This document shows positions 34,475-43,460 of a stretch of 64,000 bases of DNA, in pieces (the first letter of the stretch is position 1; each line of letters begins with the position of its first letter). The position numbers and the translations under genes were made by a program. Under the pieces are notes generated by a model. That model saw nothing but the letters and a program-made list of their open reading frames with translations, had not been told where the DNA came from and did no database searches. The stretch covers positions 1,302,001-1,366,000 of the forward strand of contig CAWACP010000004.1 of assembly GCA_963780655.1 (NCBI GenBank), written 5' to 3'. The DNA comes from CAWACP01 sp963780655 (GTDB taxonomy: Bacteria; Acidobacteriota; Terriglobia; Bryobacterales; Bryobacteraceae).

Positions 34475-35032
34475 TTGGCCTTCAGCGCTTCGCTTTACGG
34501 CGAAACAATCGAACAGATTCTTGCTTTGGACGGCGACGGCCATCGGCTGATGCCGCTCCTTGCGGGCCGTTGTTCGTCCGAGAGCGCCCGCACAGCCCTT
34601 CGCGGTAAAACCGCGCCGGAGTTGTTCCCGAACGCGGCGGCGCCGGATGCGGCCCTTAGCGGGCTCTGGCTCTATTTTTCCTGCTTCGACGAATGCCACG
34701 CGATTTGCCAGGATATTCCCACGGCCGACGGCAGTTACTGGCACGCGATTCTTCACCGACAGGAGCCGGACGCCGGCAATGCCGCATACTGGTTCCGCAG
34801 AGTTGGCCGTCACTCCGTATTTCCGGCGCTGGCCGAGGCCGCACGGGAGATGCTCTCGGGCCAGCTTCCGACGTTCTCGTGCGCCGCCCAGTGGGATCCG
34901 TTCGCCTTCATCGAATTCTGCGAGCGAGCGCGGCAGATGCCTGAGACGGCGCCCGAGCACCGCGCCTGCATGGAGATCCAGCGCGCGGAGTGGCAACTGC
35001 TGTTCGATCATTGCGCGAGGCCGGGGCGATGA
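34475..35032 (+). CDS. Hypothetical protein, 185 residues
   Basis: Starts at TTG 34475 (MAFSASLYGETIEQILALDG). Soluble and cysteine- and tryptophan-containing (LYFSCFDECHAICQDI, GSYWHAILHRQEPDAGNAAYWFR). I do not recognise a family with certainty, though it looks like a conserved acidobacterial protein. Its TGA overlaps the ATG of the efflux adaptor gene, so the two are co-translated. Confidence 0.65.
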   Translation: MAFSASLYGETIEQILALDGDGHRLMPLLAGRCSSESARTALRGKTAPELFPNAAAPDAALSGLWLYFSCFDECHAICQDIPTADGSYWHAILHRQEPDAGNAAYWFRRVGRHSVFPALAEAAREMLSGQLPTFSCAAQWDPFAFIEFCERARQMPETAPEHRACMEIQRAEWQLLFDHCARPGR

Positions 35033-36258
35033 AAGGACTGCGGCGGCGCACCATCGTTCTGATCTTCTGTCTCATCATTCTGGGCATGCTGGTGGCCTGG
35101 GGCGTCTCGCGGAAGGCCACGCCCCCGGAGGTTCCGGTCGCCAGGGCTGTCCGCGAGACGATTGTCAGCACCATCTCCACAAATGGGAAGGTGGAGCCGA
35201 TCGACTGGGGAACCGCGCACGCCGAGCGCCCCGGCGTGGTGCAGAAGATTTATGTGCACCGCGGCCAGGAGGTGAGAGCAGGCGAACCGCTGGTGGCTCT
35301 GGACACGCGCCAGGCAGCCGCTGACCTGGCCGGCTCCGCGGCGAAAGTCCAGCAGGCGCAGGCCGAGCAGCAGGTTGTCAACCAGGGCGGCCGTACCGTG
35401 GACACCACCGAGATCGATACCAGCCTCTCGAAGGCGCGTCTCGACCTGGCCACCGCGCAGCGCGACCTCGACACGCTCACGCGTCTGGAGGCGCGGCAGG
35501 CGGCCACCCGCAAGGAAGTTCAGGACGCCCAGGAGCATGTCAATCAGCTGCAGCTTCAGATCCAGTCGCTCGATAAGCGGCGCGCGGCTCTGGTATCGCA
35601 GCCCGATCGCGCTGCGGCGGAGGCGCGGGTTCGCGAGGCCGAAGCTACGGAGACGGCGGCGCGGAGCAATGTCGCCCAGGCTATCGTGCGCGCGCCGATT
35701 GCCGGCACGGCGTACCAGTTCGATCTCCAACCGGGCGCCTTCCTGCAGGCCGGCGACCTGGTGGCCAACATCGGGCGGCTCGATCGCGTGCGGGTGCGTG
35801 TGTACGTCGATGAGCCGGATCTTGGCCGGGTGGGAATCGGCATGCCCGTCACTATTGCCTGGGACGCCATGCCGGGCCGCCACTGGAAGGGCGCGGTGGA
35901 CCGCTTGCCCACGCAGATCGTTCCTCTCGGCACCCGCCAGGTGGGTGAGGTGGGCTGCGTGATCGAAAACCCCGATCGCGACCTTCTGCCGGGTACGAAT
36001 GTCGACGTGGAGATTCAGTCGAAGGTAGTGGAAAACGCGCTCACCATCCCGCGAGAGGCGCTGCGGCGCGAGGCGAATACCTCGGGCGTGCTGATGCTGT
36101 CTTCCGATAACACGCTGGTGTGGCGCGCAATTCAGACAGGCATCACCAGCGCCGGCCGGGTGCAGGTGCTGAGCGGGCTGAAGGACGGCGATGCAGTGGC
36201 CCTGCCCACCGATCGCGTGCTGAAGCAGGGCATGAAGGTTACGCCGGTGTTTCCGTGA
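35029..36258 (+). CDS. HlyD/RND-type membrane-fusion adaptor
   Basis: 409 residues from ATG 35029 (ATGA overlap with the previous gene). An N-terminal membrane anchor (IVLIFCLIILGMLVAWGV) leads into the first half of a lipoyl domain (AERPGVVQKIYVHRGQEVRAGEPL). A long coiled-coil hairpin (about 95-200) and the second lipoyl half (VRAPIAGTAYQFDLQPG) follow, then a beta-barrel and C-terminal domain ending LKQGMKVTPVFP. It links an inner-membrane pump to the outer membrane. No pump or outer-membrane gene is adjacent. Its 3' end overlaps the convergent NTF2-like gene by 20 bases. Confidence 0.88.
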   Translation: MKGLRRRTIVLIFCLIILGMLVAWGVSRKATPPEVPVARAVRETIVSTISTNGKVEPIDWGTAHAERPGVVQKIYVHRGQEVRAGEPLVALDTRQAAADLAGSAAKVQQAQAEQQVVNQGGRTVDTTEIDTSLSKARLDLATAQRDLDTLTRLEARQAATRKEVQDAQEHVNQLQLQIQSLDKRRAALVSQPDRAAAEARVREAEATETAARSNVAQAIVRAPIAGTAYQFDLQPGAFLQAGDLVANIGRLDRVRVRVYVDEPDLGRVGIGMPVTIAWDAMPGRHWKGAVDRLPTQIVPLGTRQVGEVGCVIENPDRDLLPGTNVDVEIQSKVVENALTIPREALRREANTSGVLMLSSDNTLVWRAIQTGITSAGRVQVLSGLKDGDAVALPTDRVLKQGMKVTPVFP

Positions 36259-36601
36259 TGTCCATGCGCTCGATCAGACCATTGCGTATGGAATAGGCAT
36301 GCTGAATCATCTGATCCACCAGGACGTTTCCCGCAGGATCGCGAACTACCTGGTGAACGTGCACGACGGTGCGGCCATGTTCGTCGTCTTCAATTCGTAA
36401 GGGGTCGACGCGTGGGTTCACGATAGCGAATTGGCGCGTCCAGTAGTCGCGCACATTGGCCTGGCCGAGCACGCGTCCGCCCTCCATTCCATTCGGCCAG
36501 TCCACGTCAGGATGCATCATCGCGAGAACCGTCTCGATGTCACGTCTGTTGAACGCAGCGTAGGCGGCCGTGATCAGTTCACGGTTCGAGCGAGTGCCCA
36601 T
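36239..36601 (-). CDS. NTF2/SnoaL-like protein
   Basis: 120 residues from ATG 36601. The opening RELITAAYAAFNRRDIETVLAMMHPDVDWPNG is the SnoaL-like pattern (quoted beyond motif only by position 6-37). A cone-shaped ligand-binding fold is expected. It could be an isomerase or a stress-induced binding protein. No ribosome site is seen because a repeat-derived sequence lies just upstream. Confidence 0.78.
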   Translation of the reverse strand: MGTRSNRELITAAYAAFNRRDIETVLAMMHPDVDWPNGMEGGRVLGQANVRDYWTRQFAIVNPRVDPLRIEDDEHGRTVVHVHQVVRDPAGNVLVDQMIQHAYSIRNGLIERMDITETPA

Positions 36602-36679
36602 AGGAGAATTACAGCACGGGCCGACGAGGGCGTCGGCCGCGGGCGTGGGCGTCCGCCCCACCAACGCAAGCATCGCCTC

Positions 36680-36973
36680 TTACTCGGTTGGCGGATTTTC
36701 CAACGCGCGCTCGAGCTCGGCAAGACTTGCCGCAAAGCTGTCCAGCTCGCGCGTGAGCGTGCTGGATTGCTCCGCGGTCAGGACTTTCGACCGCTGCACC
36801 GCCTCATCCAGAGCAACTCGAGCGCGCCGGACAGCTGTGCGGGCCAGCCACGGGTTTTTCTGGTTTCGCGCAGTGGACACCAGAACCGCGCACACGTTCA
36901 AAGCACGCCGAATTTCCTGTAGCGCAGGATCAGGCAACGCAACAAGTTTGAGGTGAAATGTTTTGAAACTCAA
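36680..36973 (-). CDS. Hypothetical helical protein, 97 residues
   Basis: Mostly helical: ALQEIRRALNVCAVLVSTAR, then RRARVALDEAVQRSKVLTAEQ and LTRELDSFAASLAELERALE, probably a coiled coil. No family recognised. It is followed at once by a GC-rich hairpin sequence (about 36615-36662, GGGCGTCGGCCGCGGGCG region), which may serve as a terminator or repeat. Confidence 0.55.
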   Translation of the reverse strand: MSFKTFHLKLVALPDPALQEIRRALNVCAVLVSTARNQKNPWLARTAVRRARVALDEAVQRSKVLTAEQSSTLTRELDSFAASLAELERALENPPTE

Positions 36974-37024
36974 CGCCCCCAGAAGCGGGGATTACACTAT
37001 ACCCGCAAACGTGGGTAGTGTGGG

Positions 37025-37669
37025 TCAGCTTTCCAGGACGCCTCGCACGGTCAGGGCGAGGGCATTCCCCAGGGTCACATGCTGATCCGCATCCAGATGC
37101 ACGCCGTCAACCGCGCTCGAACTGGTAACGCTCTCTGCGTCGAAGAAGTGACAGCCAAGGCCGCCGGCAACCTCCCTGAATGCTTCGGCCATGCCGATAG
37201 CGCGCTGCTCGGCGCCGCGAAACTTAGGCGCCAGCGCGCCTCGCGGCGAGCGAATCAGCGGAGGGCTCACGATCAGGATGTCCGGGACCGGCATACCCGG
37301 CTCGATCGGCGCTGTGCGGATCTCGCGGACCAATACCGAGATTCCCTGGGCCGCGGACCACGCGTCGTTCCAGGGGTGCGAGAACTGAAGGTCGTTCGTG
37401 CCAAGCATCAGGATGACCAGCGCGAGCGGCGAGTGCATTTCCATTCGCTGCGCGAGGCCATCCTGTCCGTTGCGCCCCGGTTTGAAGGGATCGTCCCAAA
37501 CGGTGCGACGGCCGTTGAGACAATCCTCCAGCACTCGCACCGGCAATCCCGACTGGAGCAGGTTATTCTCCATTACGCCGGGCCAGCGCTTTTCGAACGG
37601 CAACCGCTCGCGCGTGTTCGGGATGATGCCCCACGTCAGCGAATCGGCGTAGACAAGGATCTGGTGCAT
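37025..37669 (-). CDS. SGNH esterase of the MsAcT-like arylesterase type
   Basis: 214 residues. ILVYADSLTWG corresponds to the FGDSLTWG motif of the octameric arylesterase/acyltransferase group, with alanine in place of the glycine before Asp. LVILMLGTNDLQ and the DGVHLDADQH triad end are present, and LIVSPPLIRSP is typical for the group. It should hydrolyse, or transfer, small acyl groups. It lies just upstream of gpmA on the same strand with an 18-base gap on the other side. Confidence 0.88.
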   Translation of the reverse strand: MHQILVYADSLTWGIIPNTRERLPFEKRWPGVMENNLLQSGLPVRVLEDCLNGRRTVWDDPFKPGRNGQDGLAQRMEMHSPLALVILMLGTNDLQFSHPWNDAWSAAQGISVLVREIRTAPIEPGMPVPDILIVSPPLIRSPRGALAPKFRGAEQRAIGMAEAFREVAGGLGCHFFDAESVTSSSAVDGVHLDADQHVTLGNALALTVRGVLES

Positions 37670-37687
37670 GTTTGCTCTGCAGGCTAA

Positions 37688-38434
37688 TTACTTCTTCTTG
37701 CCCTGCGCCGCGACGGCTTCCATGGCCGCCTTCACTTTCTCGGGGTCGCCCAGGTAGTAATGCCGGATCGGCTTCAGGTGGTCGTCGAGCTCGTAAACGA
37801 GCGGCACGCCGGTGGGGATGTTCAGCCCGACAATCTCCTCGTCGGAGACATTGTCGAGGTACTTCACCAGCGCGCGCAGGCTGTTCCCGTGCGCGGCGAT
37901 CAGCACCTTGTCGCCGCCCTGCACTGCCGGCGCAATGGTCTCGTGCCAGTAGGGCAGGAACCGCGCCACGGTGTCCTTCAGGCACTCGGTGAGCGGCAAC
38001 TCGGCTTTGGTGAGGCTGCGATAGCGCGGGTCGTTGCCGGGATAACGAGGGTCCGACGCTTCGAGCGCGGGCGGAGGGACGTCGTAGCTGCGGCGCCAGA
38101 TTTTCACCTGCGCCTCGCCGAACTTCTCGGCGGTCTCGGCCTTGTTCAGTCCCTGCAGCGCGCCGTAGTGGCGCTCGTTCAGGCGCCACGAGCGGTGCAC
38201 CGGAATCCACATGAGGTCCATTTCATCCAGCACGATCCACAGAGTGCGGATGGCGCGCTTCAGCACGGAGGTATACGCGACGTCGAACTGATACGCTTCG
38301 GACTTCAGAATGCGTCCGCCTTCGTGCGCCTCCCCGAGACCTTTCTCGGAGAGGTCGACGTCGGTCCAGCCAGTGAAGCGATTCTCTCTGTTCCAGTCGC
38401 TCTCGCCGTGTCGAATCAGAACCAGTTTCTTCAT
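37688..38434 (-). CDS. gpmA: 2,3-bisphosphoglycerate-dependent phosphoglycerate mutase
   Basis: 248 residues of normal length. VLIRHGESDWNRENRFTGW carries the catalytic histidine, with ALKRAIRTLW, NERHYGALQGLNK and AAHGNSLRALVKYL also present. It interconverts 3- and 2-phosphoglycerate. It follows eno with a 9-base gap on the same strand, so these two consecutive glycolytic steps form an operon. Confidence 0.96.
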   Translation of the reverse strand: MKKLVLIRHGESDWNRENRFTGWTDVDLSEKGLGEAHEGGRILKSEAYQFDVAYTSVLKRAIRTLWIVLDEMDLMWIPVHRSWRLNERHYGALQGLNKAETAEKFGEAQVKIWRRSYDVPPPALEASDPRYPGNDPRYRSLTKAELPLTECLKDTVARFLPYWHETIAPAVQGGDKVLIAAHGNSLRALVKYLDNVSDEEIVGLNIPTGVPLVYELDDHLKPIRHYYLGDPEKVKAAMEAVAAQGKKK

Positions 38435-38443
38435 GATTCAGCC

Positions 38444-39727
38444 TTACTGGCGGAACGCTTTTCGGCCCGCGTACTTTGCCGCCGCGCCGAGTTCCTCTTC
38501 GATGCGGAGAAGCTGGTTGTATTTGCAGATGCGATCGGTGCGGCTGGCCGAACCGGTCTTGATCTGCCCGGCGCGCGTGGCCACGGCGAGGTCGGCGATG
38601 AAGGCGTCCTCGGTTTCGCCGGAGCGGTGCGAGATCACGGAGGTGTAGCCGGCGCCGGCGGCCATGGCGATCGCTTCCAACGTTTCAGTGATGGACCCGA
38701 TCTGGTTCAGCTTGATCAGAATGGAATTCGCGATGCCGCGCTCGATGCCCATCGCGAACCGTTCGGTGTTGGTGACGAAGATATCGTCGCCCACGAGCTG
38801 GATCTTCTTTCCGAGGGCATCCGTCATGATCTTCCAGCCGTCCCAGTCGTCCTCAGCCATGCCGTCTTCGATGGAAACGATGGGGTACTTGCTCACCCAG
38901 TCGGCGTAAAACTGCACCAATTGCTCGGAAGTGCGCTCGCTCTTGTCGGACTTTTTGAAGACGTACTTCTTCTTCTCGGTATCGTAGAATTCGCTGGCGG
39001 CCGGATCGAGCGCGATGGCGATCTGCTGTCCGGGCGTGTAGCCGGCCTTGTTGATGGCTTCGAGCACCACCTCGAGCGCCTCTTCGTTCGACTTCAGGTT
39101 GGGAGCGAAGCCGCCCTCGTCGCCGACGGCTGTCGAATAGCCGCGCTTCTTCAGGACGCCCTTCAGGGTGTGGAACGTTTCCGCGCCCCAGCGCAGAGCT
39201 TCGGCGAACGTGGATGCGCCGAGGGGGACGATCATGAACTCCTGCGGATCGACGCTGTTGTCGGCATGGGCGCCGCCGTTGAGGATGTTCATCTGCGGCA
39301 CGGGCAGCAGATTGCCGTTCACGCCGCCGAGATAGCGGTAGAGCGGCGTCATTTCCGAATTGGCGGCTGCGCGGGCGGTAGCCATGGAGACGGCCAGAAT
39401 TGCGTTCGCGCCCAGCTTGCCTTTGTTCGGCGTGCCGTCGAGCTCGATCATCGCACGATCTACGGCGGCCTGCTCCTCGGCCTCCATGCCGATCACGGCT
39501 TTCGCGATCTTCTCGTTGATATGGGCGACCGCCTTCGTGGTCCCCTTACCGAGGTACCGCGATTTGTCGTTGTCACGGAGCTCAACGGCCTCGTGCTCGC
39601 CGGTAGAGGCTCCCGAGGGCACAGCGGCCCTGCCGATGCTGCCATCCGCCAGATGAACGTCTGCTTCGACGGTAGGATTGCCGCGGGAATCAAGGATCTC
39701 CCGCCCAACTACTTTTATTATTTCCAT
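38444..39727 (-). CDS. eno: Enolase
   Basis: 427 residues, full length. It opens MEIIKVVGREILDSRGNPTVE, with the catalytic and metal-binding motifs in DDIFVTN and the signature SILIKLNQIGSITETLE. Converts 2-phosphoglycerate to phosphoenolpyruvate. Part of its 5' end and upstream region is repeated in degraded form at 43631-43698, on the far side of the carbamoyltransferase cassette. Confidence 0.97.
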   Translation of the reverse strand: MEIIKVVGREILDSRGNPTVEADVHLADGSIGRAAVPSGASTGEHEAVELRDNDKSRYLGKGTTKAVAHINEKIAKAVIGMEAEEQAAVDRAMIELDGTPNKGKLGANAILAVSMATARAAANSEMTPLYRYLGGVNGNLLPVPQMNILNGGAHADNSVDPQEFMIVPLGASTFAEALRWGAETFHTLKGVLKKRGYSTAVGDEGGFAPNLKSNEEALEVVLEAINKAGYTPGQQIAIALDPAASEFYDTEKKKYVFKKSDKSERTSEQLVQFYADWVSKYPIVSIEDGMAEDDWDGWKIMTDALGKKIQLVGDDIFVTNTERFAMGIERGIANSILIKLNQIGSITETLEAIAMAAGAGYTSVISHRSGETEDAFIADLAVATRAGQIKTGSASRTDRICKYNQLLRIEEELGAAAKYAGRKAFRQ

Positions 39728-39898
39728 AAGCCACTATTGTATTGAAGTGAGTGGGCGAGCGTGGCGCGGGCGATCGGGTTTTGCCGCCGGCGCCCGAAGC
39801 AGCCAGCGGCCTCGTACGGCGTCATCAGGCGATAATGGGTGCTCAGGGGCGTACGCGATGGATCGGATCCGAGTCTTTGGTGTTGCTGCCAGCGGGTG

Positions 39899-41137
39899 AT
39901 GTCTACCGACAAAGGGACGCTGGTGAGCACGACTGCCGAGCGGCGTGGACCTCTGCGACGGCGTTGGCTCCAGTGGACTCTGGTGTGCACCGGTGCGGTT
40001 GTTGCAGGCTTAGTCGCCGGTGAACTGTTCTTACGATTGACCACGCCTCAGCGAGTTCCGATTCCGTTTTACAACCAACTCTATCCGTATGTGATGTTTC
40101 GTCCACAAGCCGCGACTTCGTACGTGACGCCGCAGACATTCGATATGTCGCATCACACGCACGGCATCGCATACTACACAGACGACAATGGCTTCCGGGT
40201 TCCCGCGGCGGCATACCGTTTGTCGTATGAGCACAAGGCGGGCGCGATCCGGATCGCGGTGTTGGGCGGTTCTGCCGTCCTCATGGGCAGTACGTGGGAT
40301 GCCACGCTACCGGGATCCCTGCAGCGGGCATTGCGCGCCGAGTGGCCGGGGCGGGATGTCGAGGTTATCAATGGCGGCATCGTTTCGGCCGTCTCGCGAC
40401 AATCGGTGGTGGAACTTGTCCTGACGGTTTCGGCGTACCGGCCGGATATCGTGATTCTGTACGACGGCTACAATGACCTCTTCCTGCCGCTCACGTACGA
40501 GTCACGCCCGAATTTCCCGTACAACTTTCAGGCGCTCGAGGATTCCTGGAACGAGTGGCGCGATGCGCGACAAGCGCCGCTGCTGCAGGTTATACTCTCG
40601 CGGAGCTATGTGTATCAGTTGCTCGCTCATCAGCGGAGCCGATCGGGTGGCAACAGGAACACCAGTGCCGGAGCCGCGCAGGGCTTTTACATGGGCGCGA
40701 ATGCACTGCGTCCGGAGGAGTTGATCGCAAATCCCGCTCTCGTTCGCCAACACGTCTCGGCATACCTTTCGAACTGGCGAATCCTCATGAGCCTCGCGGC
40801 CGCGTTGCACTATCGCGCGGTATGCGTTCTGCAGCCGACCGCCGGACTCGATGCCGCTTTCGCGACGAAGTACATTGCAGACGGCTTCGGCATGCAACGA
40901 CCGGAAGCGGAGCGGTGGGTGAATGCATTCGAGCTGATGTACGAAGAAGCGGACCGTCAGGTGAACGATCTACGGCACGAGTATCCGAATGTGCCTGTTA
41001 TTTCGATGAAGGGCCAACTTCTTCCCGCGCGCGCATACTTCTGGGACCTCGTGCATGTGTACGATGAAGTCAACATGACCATCGCACGGCAGCTCTCGAC
41101 GAAGATTCGGCCGACAATCGAGGTCCTGAATCGATGA
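39899..41137 (+). CDS. SGNH/GDSL hydrolase, SxtL-like, membrane-anchored
   Basis: 412 residues from ATG 39899 (a GTG at 39923 is possible). The TM at about 23-45 is followed by an SGNH domain: block I is VLGGSAVLMGS (serine 125), the oxyanion block is LYDGYNDLF (Asn 192) and the terminal Asp/His are in WDLVHVYDE (383, 386). It overlaps the next gene by ATGA. Position and type match the GDSL-lipase member (sxtL) of the carbamoyltransferase-linked set. Likely an acyl- or carbamoyl-handling esterase facing the periplasm. Confidence 0.82.
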   Translation: MSTDKGTLVSTTAERRGPLRRRWLQWTLVCTGAVVAGLVAGELFLRLTTPQRVPIPFYNQLYPYVMFRPQAATSYVTPQTFDMSHHTHGIAYYTDDNGFRVPAAAYRLSYEHKAGAIRIAVLGGSAVLMGSTWDATLPGSLQRALRAEWPGRDVEVINGGIVSAVSRQSVVELVLTVSAYRPDIVILYDGYNDLFLPLTYESRPNFPYNFQALEDSWNEWRDARQAPLLQVILSRSYVYQLLAHQRSRSGGNRNTSAGAAQGFYMGANALRPEELIANPALVRQHVSAYLSNWRILMSLAAALHYRAVCVLQPTAGLDAAFATKYIADGFGMQRPEAERWVNAFELMYEEADRQVNDLRHEYPNVPVISMKGQLLPARAYFWDLVHVYDEVNMTIARQLSTKIRPTIEVLNR

Positions 41138-41523
41138 AGACTCGGACGGCGCCATCCGATCGCATCTTTGGTCTGTACGTCGCAGCCGTACTCATCGTTC
41201 TGGGGGCGTGGCCTCGAGTGCACGGCCGACCGTTCCGCCCGGCATTTGTCGTGATCGGTTGCGCCCTGCTGGCCGTGGCTGCCATCGTTCCTTCGCTTCT
41301 GGGACCGGTGAAACGGCTTTGGCTCCAGGCGGCGGACGCGATCGCGCGGATCCTCAACGACGGCATCCTGGCCGTGCTCTTCTTCCTTCTGTTTACTCCG
41401 GTGGGCTGGATTCGCCGGTTGTTCGGAGTCGACGCGCTGAACCTGCGACCGCGCGGCAATGTTGATACATACTGGAAAGAGCGCGGTGATCGGGGCGCCG
41501 ATTCGATGCGTTTTCAATTCTAA
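41134..41523 (+). CDS. SxtJ-family membrane protein
   Basis: 129 residues. There are two N-terminal TM segments (about 10-30 and 36-55), then KRLWLQAADAIARILNDGIL and a third TM, AVLFFLLFTPVGWIRRLFG. The ending (DTYWKERGDRG) shows the typical YWxxR pattern. SxtJ proteins have no known biochemical role and are found next to carbamoyltransferases. The ATG overlaps the SGNH gene stop. Confidence 0.85.
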   Translation: MKTRTAPSDRIFGLYVAAVLIVLGAWPRVHGRPFRPAFVVIGCALLAVAAIVPSLLGPVKRLWLQAADAIARILNDGILAVLFFLLFTPVGWIRRLFGVDALNLRPRGNVDTYWKERGDRGADSMRFQF

Positions 41524-41527
41524 CGGT

Positions 41528-41677
41528 ATGGCGTTTCTGACCGAATTCTGGCTTTTCGTGCGCAATCGCAGGAAGCTCTGGCTTTTCCCGCTTTGTATCG
41601 CCCTGGTTGTATTCGGGCTGATTGTGGTGTTAGCCGAGACCTCAGCGATTGCGCCGATGATCTATTCCCTGTTCTGA
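41528..41677 (+). CDS. DUF5989 small membrane protein (SxtK-like)
   Basis: 49 residues from ATG 41528: a short amphipathic start (AFLTEFWLFVRNRRKLWLFP), then one TM (LCIALVVFGLIVVLAETS) ending SAIAPMIYSLF. This is the DUF5989 pattern. It lies 4 bases after the SxtJ-like gene and 10 bases before the carbamoyltransferase. It is probably a subunit that holds the soluble enzyme at the membrane (inference). Confidence 0.85.
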   Translation: MAFLTEFWLFVRNRRKLWLFPLCIALVVFGLIVVLAETSAIAPMIYSLF

Positions 41678-41687
41678 ACCCGATCGC

Positions 41688-43460
41688 GTGCGCATTCTCG
41701 GTATTTCGGCGTTCTACCACGACAGTGCCGCAGCGCTGATCGAAGATGGCCGTATCGTTGCCGCCGCACAGGAAGAACGCTTTACGCGGCGCAAACACGA
41801 TTCCGGCTTCCCGGCCAGCGCGGTTCGGTACTGCGCGAGAAGAGTTGCAGGAGCGAACGATGCGATCGACTACGTCGTGTTTTACGAGAAGCCGTTCCTC
41901 AAATTTGAACGTCTCCTTGAAACGTATCTCGCGTTCGCGCCGCGCGGGTTTCGATCGTTCCGGAAGGCGCTGCCGCTTTGGACGCGCGAAAAGCTGTTTC
42001 AGCGGAGGATACTTACACGGGAACTTGCCGCCTGCGGCGTCCACCTGCCGTCTCCCGAACGCCTGCTCTTTTCGGAACACCATCAAAGTCACGCCGCGAG
42101 CGCCTTCTTTCCGTCGCCATTCGAACACGCGCTCATCCTCACCCTGGACGCCGTGGGCGAATGGGCCACGACGTCGGTTGCGATCGGCGATGGAAATGCC
42201 GTCCGCCTCCTGAAAGAGATTCATTTCCCGCATTCGCTGGGGCTGCTCTATTCGGCTTTTACGTATCACGCCGGCTTCCGCGTGAACTCGGGTGAGTACA
42301 AGCTGATGGGCCTCGCGCCGTACGGCGAGCCGCGGTACGCCCGCGCGATCCTCGATCAGGTGCTGGATCTGAAGTGTGACGGTTCGTTCCGTCTGAACCT
42401 GGATTACTTCGATTACTGTACGGGCCTGCGCATGACCAACCGGCGCTTTGACGCCTTTTTTGGAGGGCCGCCTCGCGCGCCCGACGCGCCGCTGACGCAG
42501 CGGGAAATGGATCTTGCGGCGTCCGCGCAGTCCGTTATTGAGGAAGCGGTGCTATGTATGACGCGGACACTGGCAACCGAAACGGGCGAACGAAATCTGT
42601 GTCTCGCGGGCGGGGTCGCCCTGAACTGCGTTGCGAACAGCCGCATTCTCCGGGACGGCCGCTTCGACCGCGTATGGGTCCAGCCCGCGGCGGGTGATGC
42701 CGGCGGCGCGGTGGGAGCGGCGCTCGCGGCGTATCATGTTCACCTCCGAAAAGCGCGCGTGGCGCAGGCGGAAGACGGCATGAGCGGCGCGTTGCTGGGG
42801 CCGGAATATGAGGAAGACGAGATTGAGCACGAGCTCCTGCGCCTTGGCGCGCACTTTGTTGTGCTGCGCGAAGAGGCGATGCTGCGCGCGTGTGTAGAAA
42901 TCCTCACAGCAGGTGAAGTGCTGGGCTGGTTTCAGGGGCCGATGGAATTTGGTCCGCGCGCGCTGGGCGCTCGGTCCATCCTCGCGGATGCGCGAATTCC
43001 GGGTATGCGCGATGTCCTGAATGCGAAGGTTAAGCGGCGCGAATCGTTCCGGCCCTTCGCGCCATCGGTTCTTTGCGAGTACGCGACGGAATGGTTTGAG
43101 GTTGATTGTCCAACGCCGTATATGCAGTTTGTGGCGCCGGTGCGTGCGACAAAAAGAGACGCAGTTCCATCCGTAACGCACATCGACGGCACGGCTCGTG
43201 TGCAGACCGTCGACGCACGCGCAAATCCCCGGTTCCGTGCGCTTCTCGAAACTTTCCACAACGCGACCGGCTGCCCAATCCTCCTGAACACGAGCTTCAA
43301 CGTGCGCGGGGAACCCATCGTATGCACGCCTGAGGACGCGTTTCGGTGCTTCATGGGGACAAATATCGAGGCGCTTGCGATTGGTGATTGCTTTCTCACG
43401 CGGAGCAGCCAGGATGCAAACCTCCTCCGGTCTCACGTACCAGTGGACGACGCTGACTGA
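41688..43460 (+). CDS. NodU/CmcH-type O-carbamoyltransferase (SxtI-like)
   Basis: 590 residues from GTG 41688. The N-terminal Kae1-like domain has LGISAFYHDSAAALIEDG and the metal histidines in EHHQSHAASAFF (131, 132, 135). Also present are LTLDAVGEWAT and the LCLAGGVALNCVANSRIL ATP-site region. The C-terminal domain has GPMEFGPRALGARSIL and LNTSFNVRGEPIV. Such enzymes make carbamoyl-adenylate from carbamoyl phosphate and ATP, and transfer the carbamoyl group to a hydroxyl of a sugar or small molecule. The acceptor here is unknown. Confidence 0.93.
   Translation: MRILGISAFYHDSAAALIEDGRIVAAAQEERFTRRKHDSGFPASAVRYCARRVAGANDAIDYVVFYEKPFLKFERLLETYLAFAPRGFRSFRKALPLWTREKLFQRRILTRELAACGVHLPSPERLLFSEHHQSHAASAFFPSPFEHALILTLDAVGEWATTSVAIGDGNAVRLLKEIHFPHSLGLLYSAFTYHAGFRVNSGEYKLMGLAPYGEPRYARAILDQVLDLKCDGSFRLNLDYFDYCTGLRMTNRRFDAFFGGPPRAPDAPLTQREMDLAASAQSVIEEAVLCMTRTLATETGERNLCLAGGVALNCVANSRILRDGRFDRVWVQPAAGDAGGAVGAALAAYHVHLRKARVAQAEDGMSGALLGPEYEEDEIEHELLRLGAHFVVLREEAMLRACVEILTAGEVLGWFQGPMEFGPRALGARSILADARIPGMRDVLNAKVKRRESFRPFAPSVLCEYATEWFEVDCPTPYMQFVAPVRATKRDAVPSVTHIDGTARVQTVDARANPRFRALLETFHNATGCPILLNTSFNVRGEPIVCTPEDAFRCFMGTNIEALAIGDCFLTRSSQDANLLRSHVPVDDAD

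Noticed and set aside
37760..39745. 661-codon plus-strand frame opposite gpmA and eno
   Set aside because: Both minus-strand genes are unmistakable enzymes; this frame has no protein-like pattern.
39899..43460. Saxitoxin-like toxin biosynthesis
   Set aside because: Only the carbamoyl-transfer families are shared. None of the core biosynthetic enzymes (polyketide-like SxtA, amidinotransferase and others) are present.
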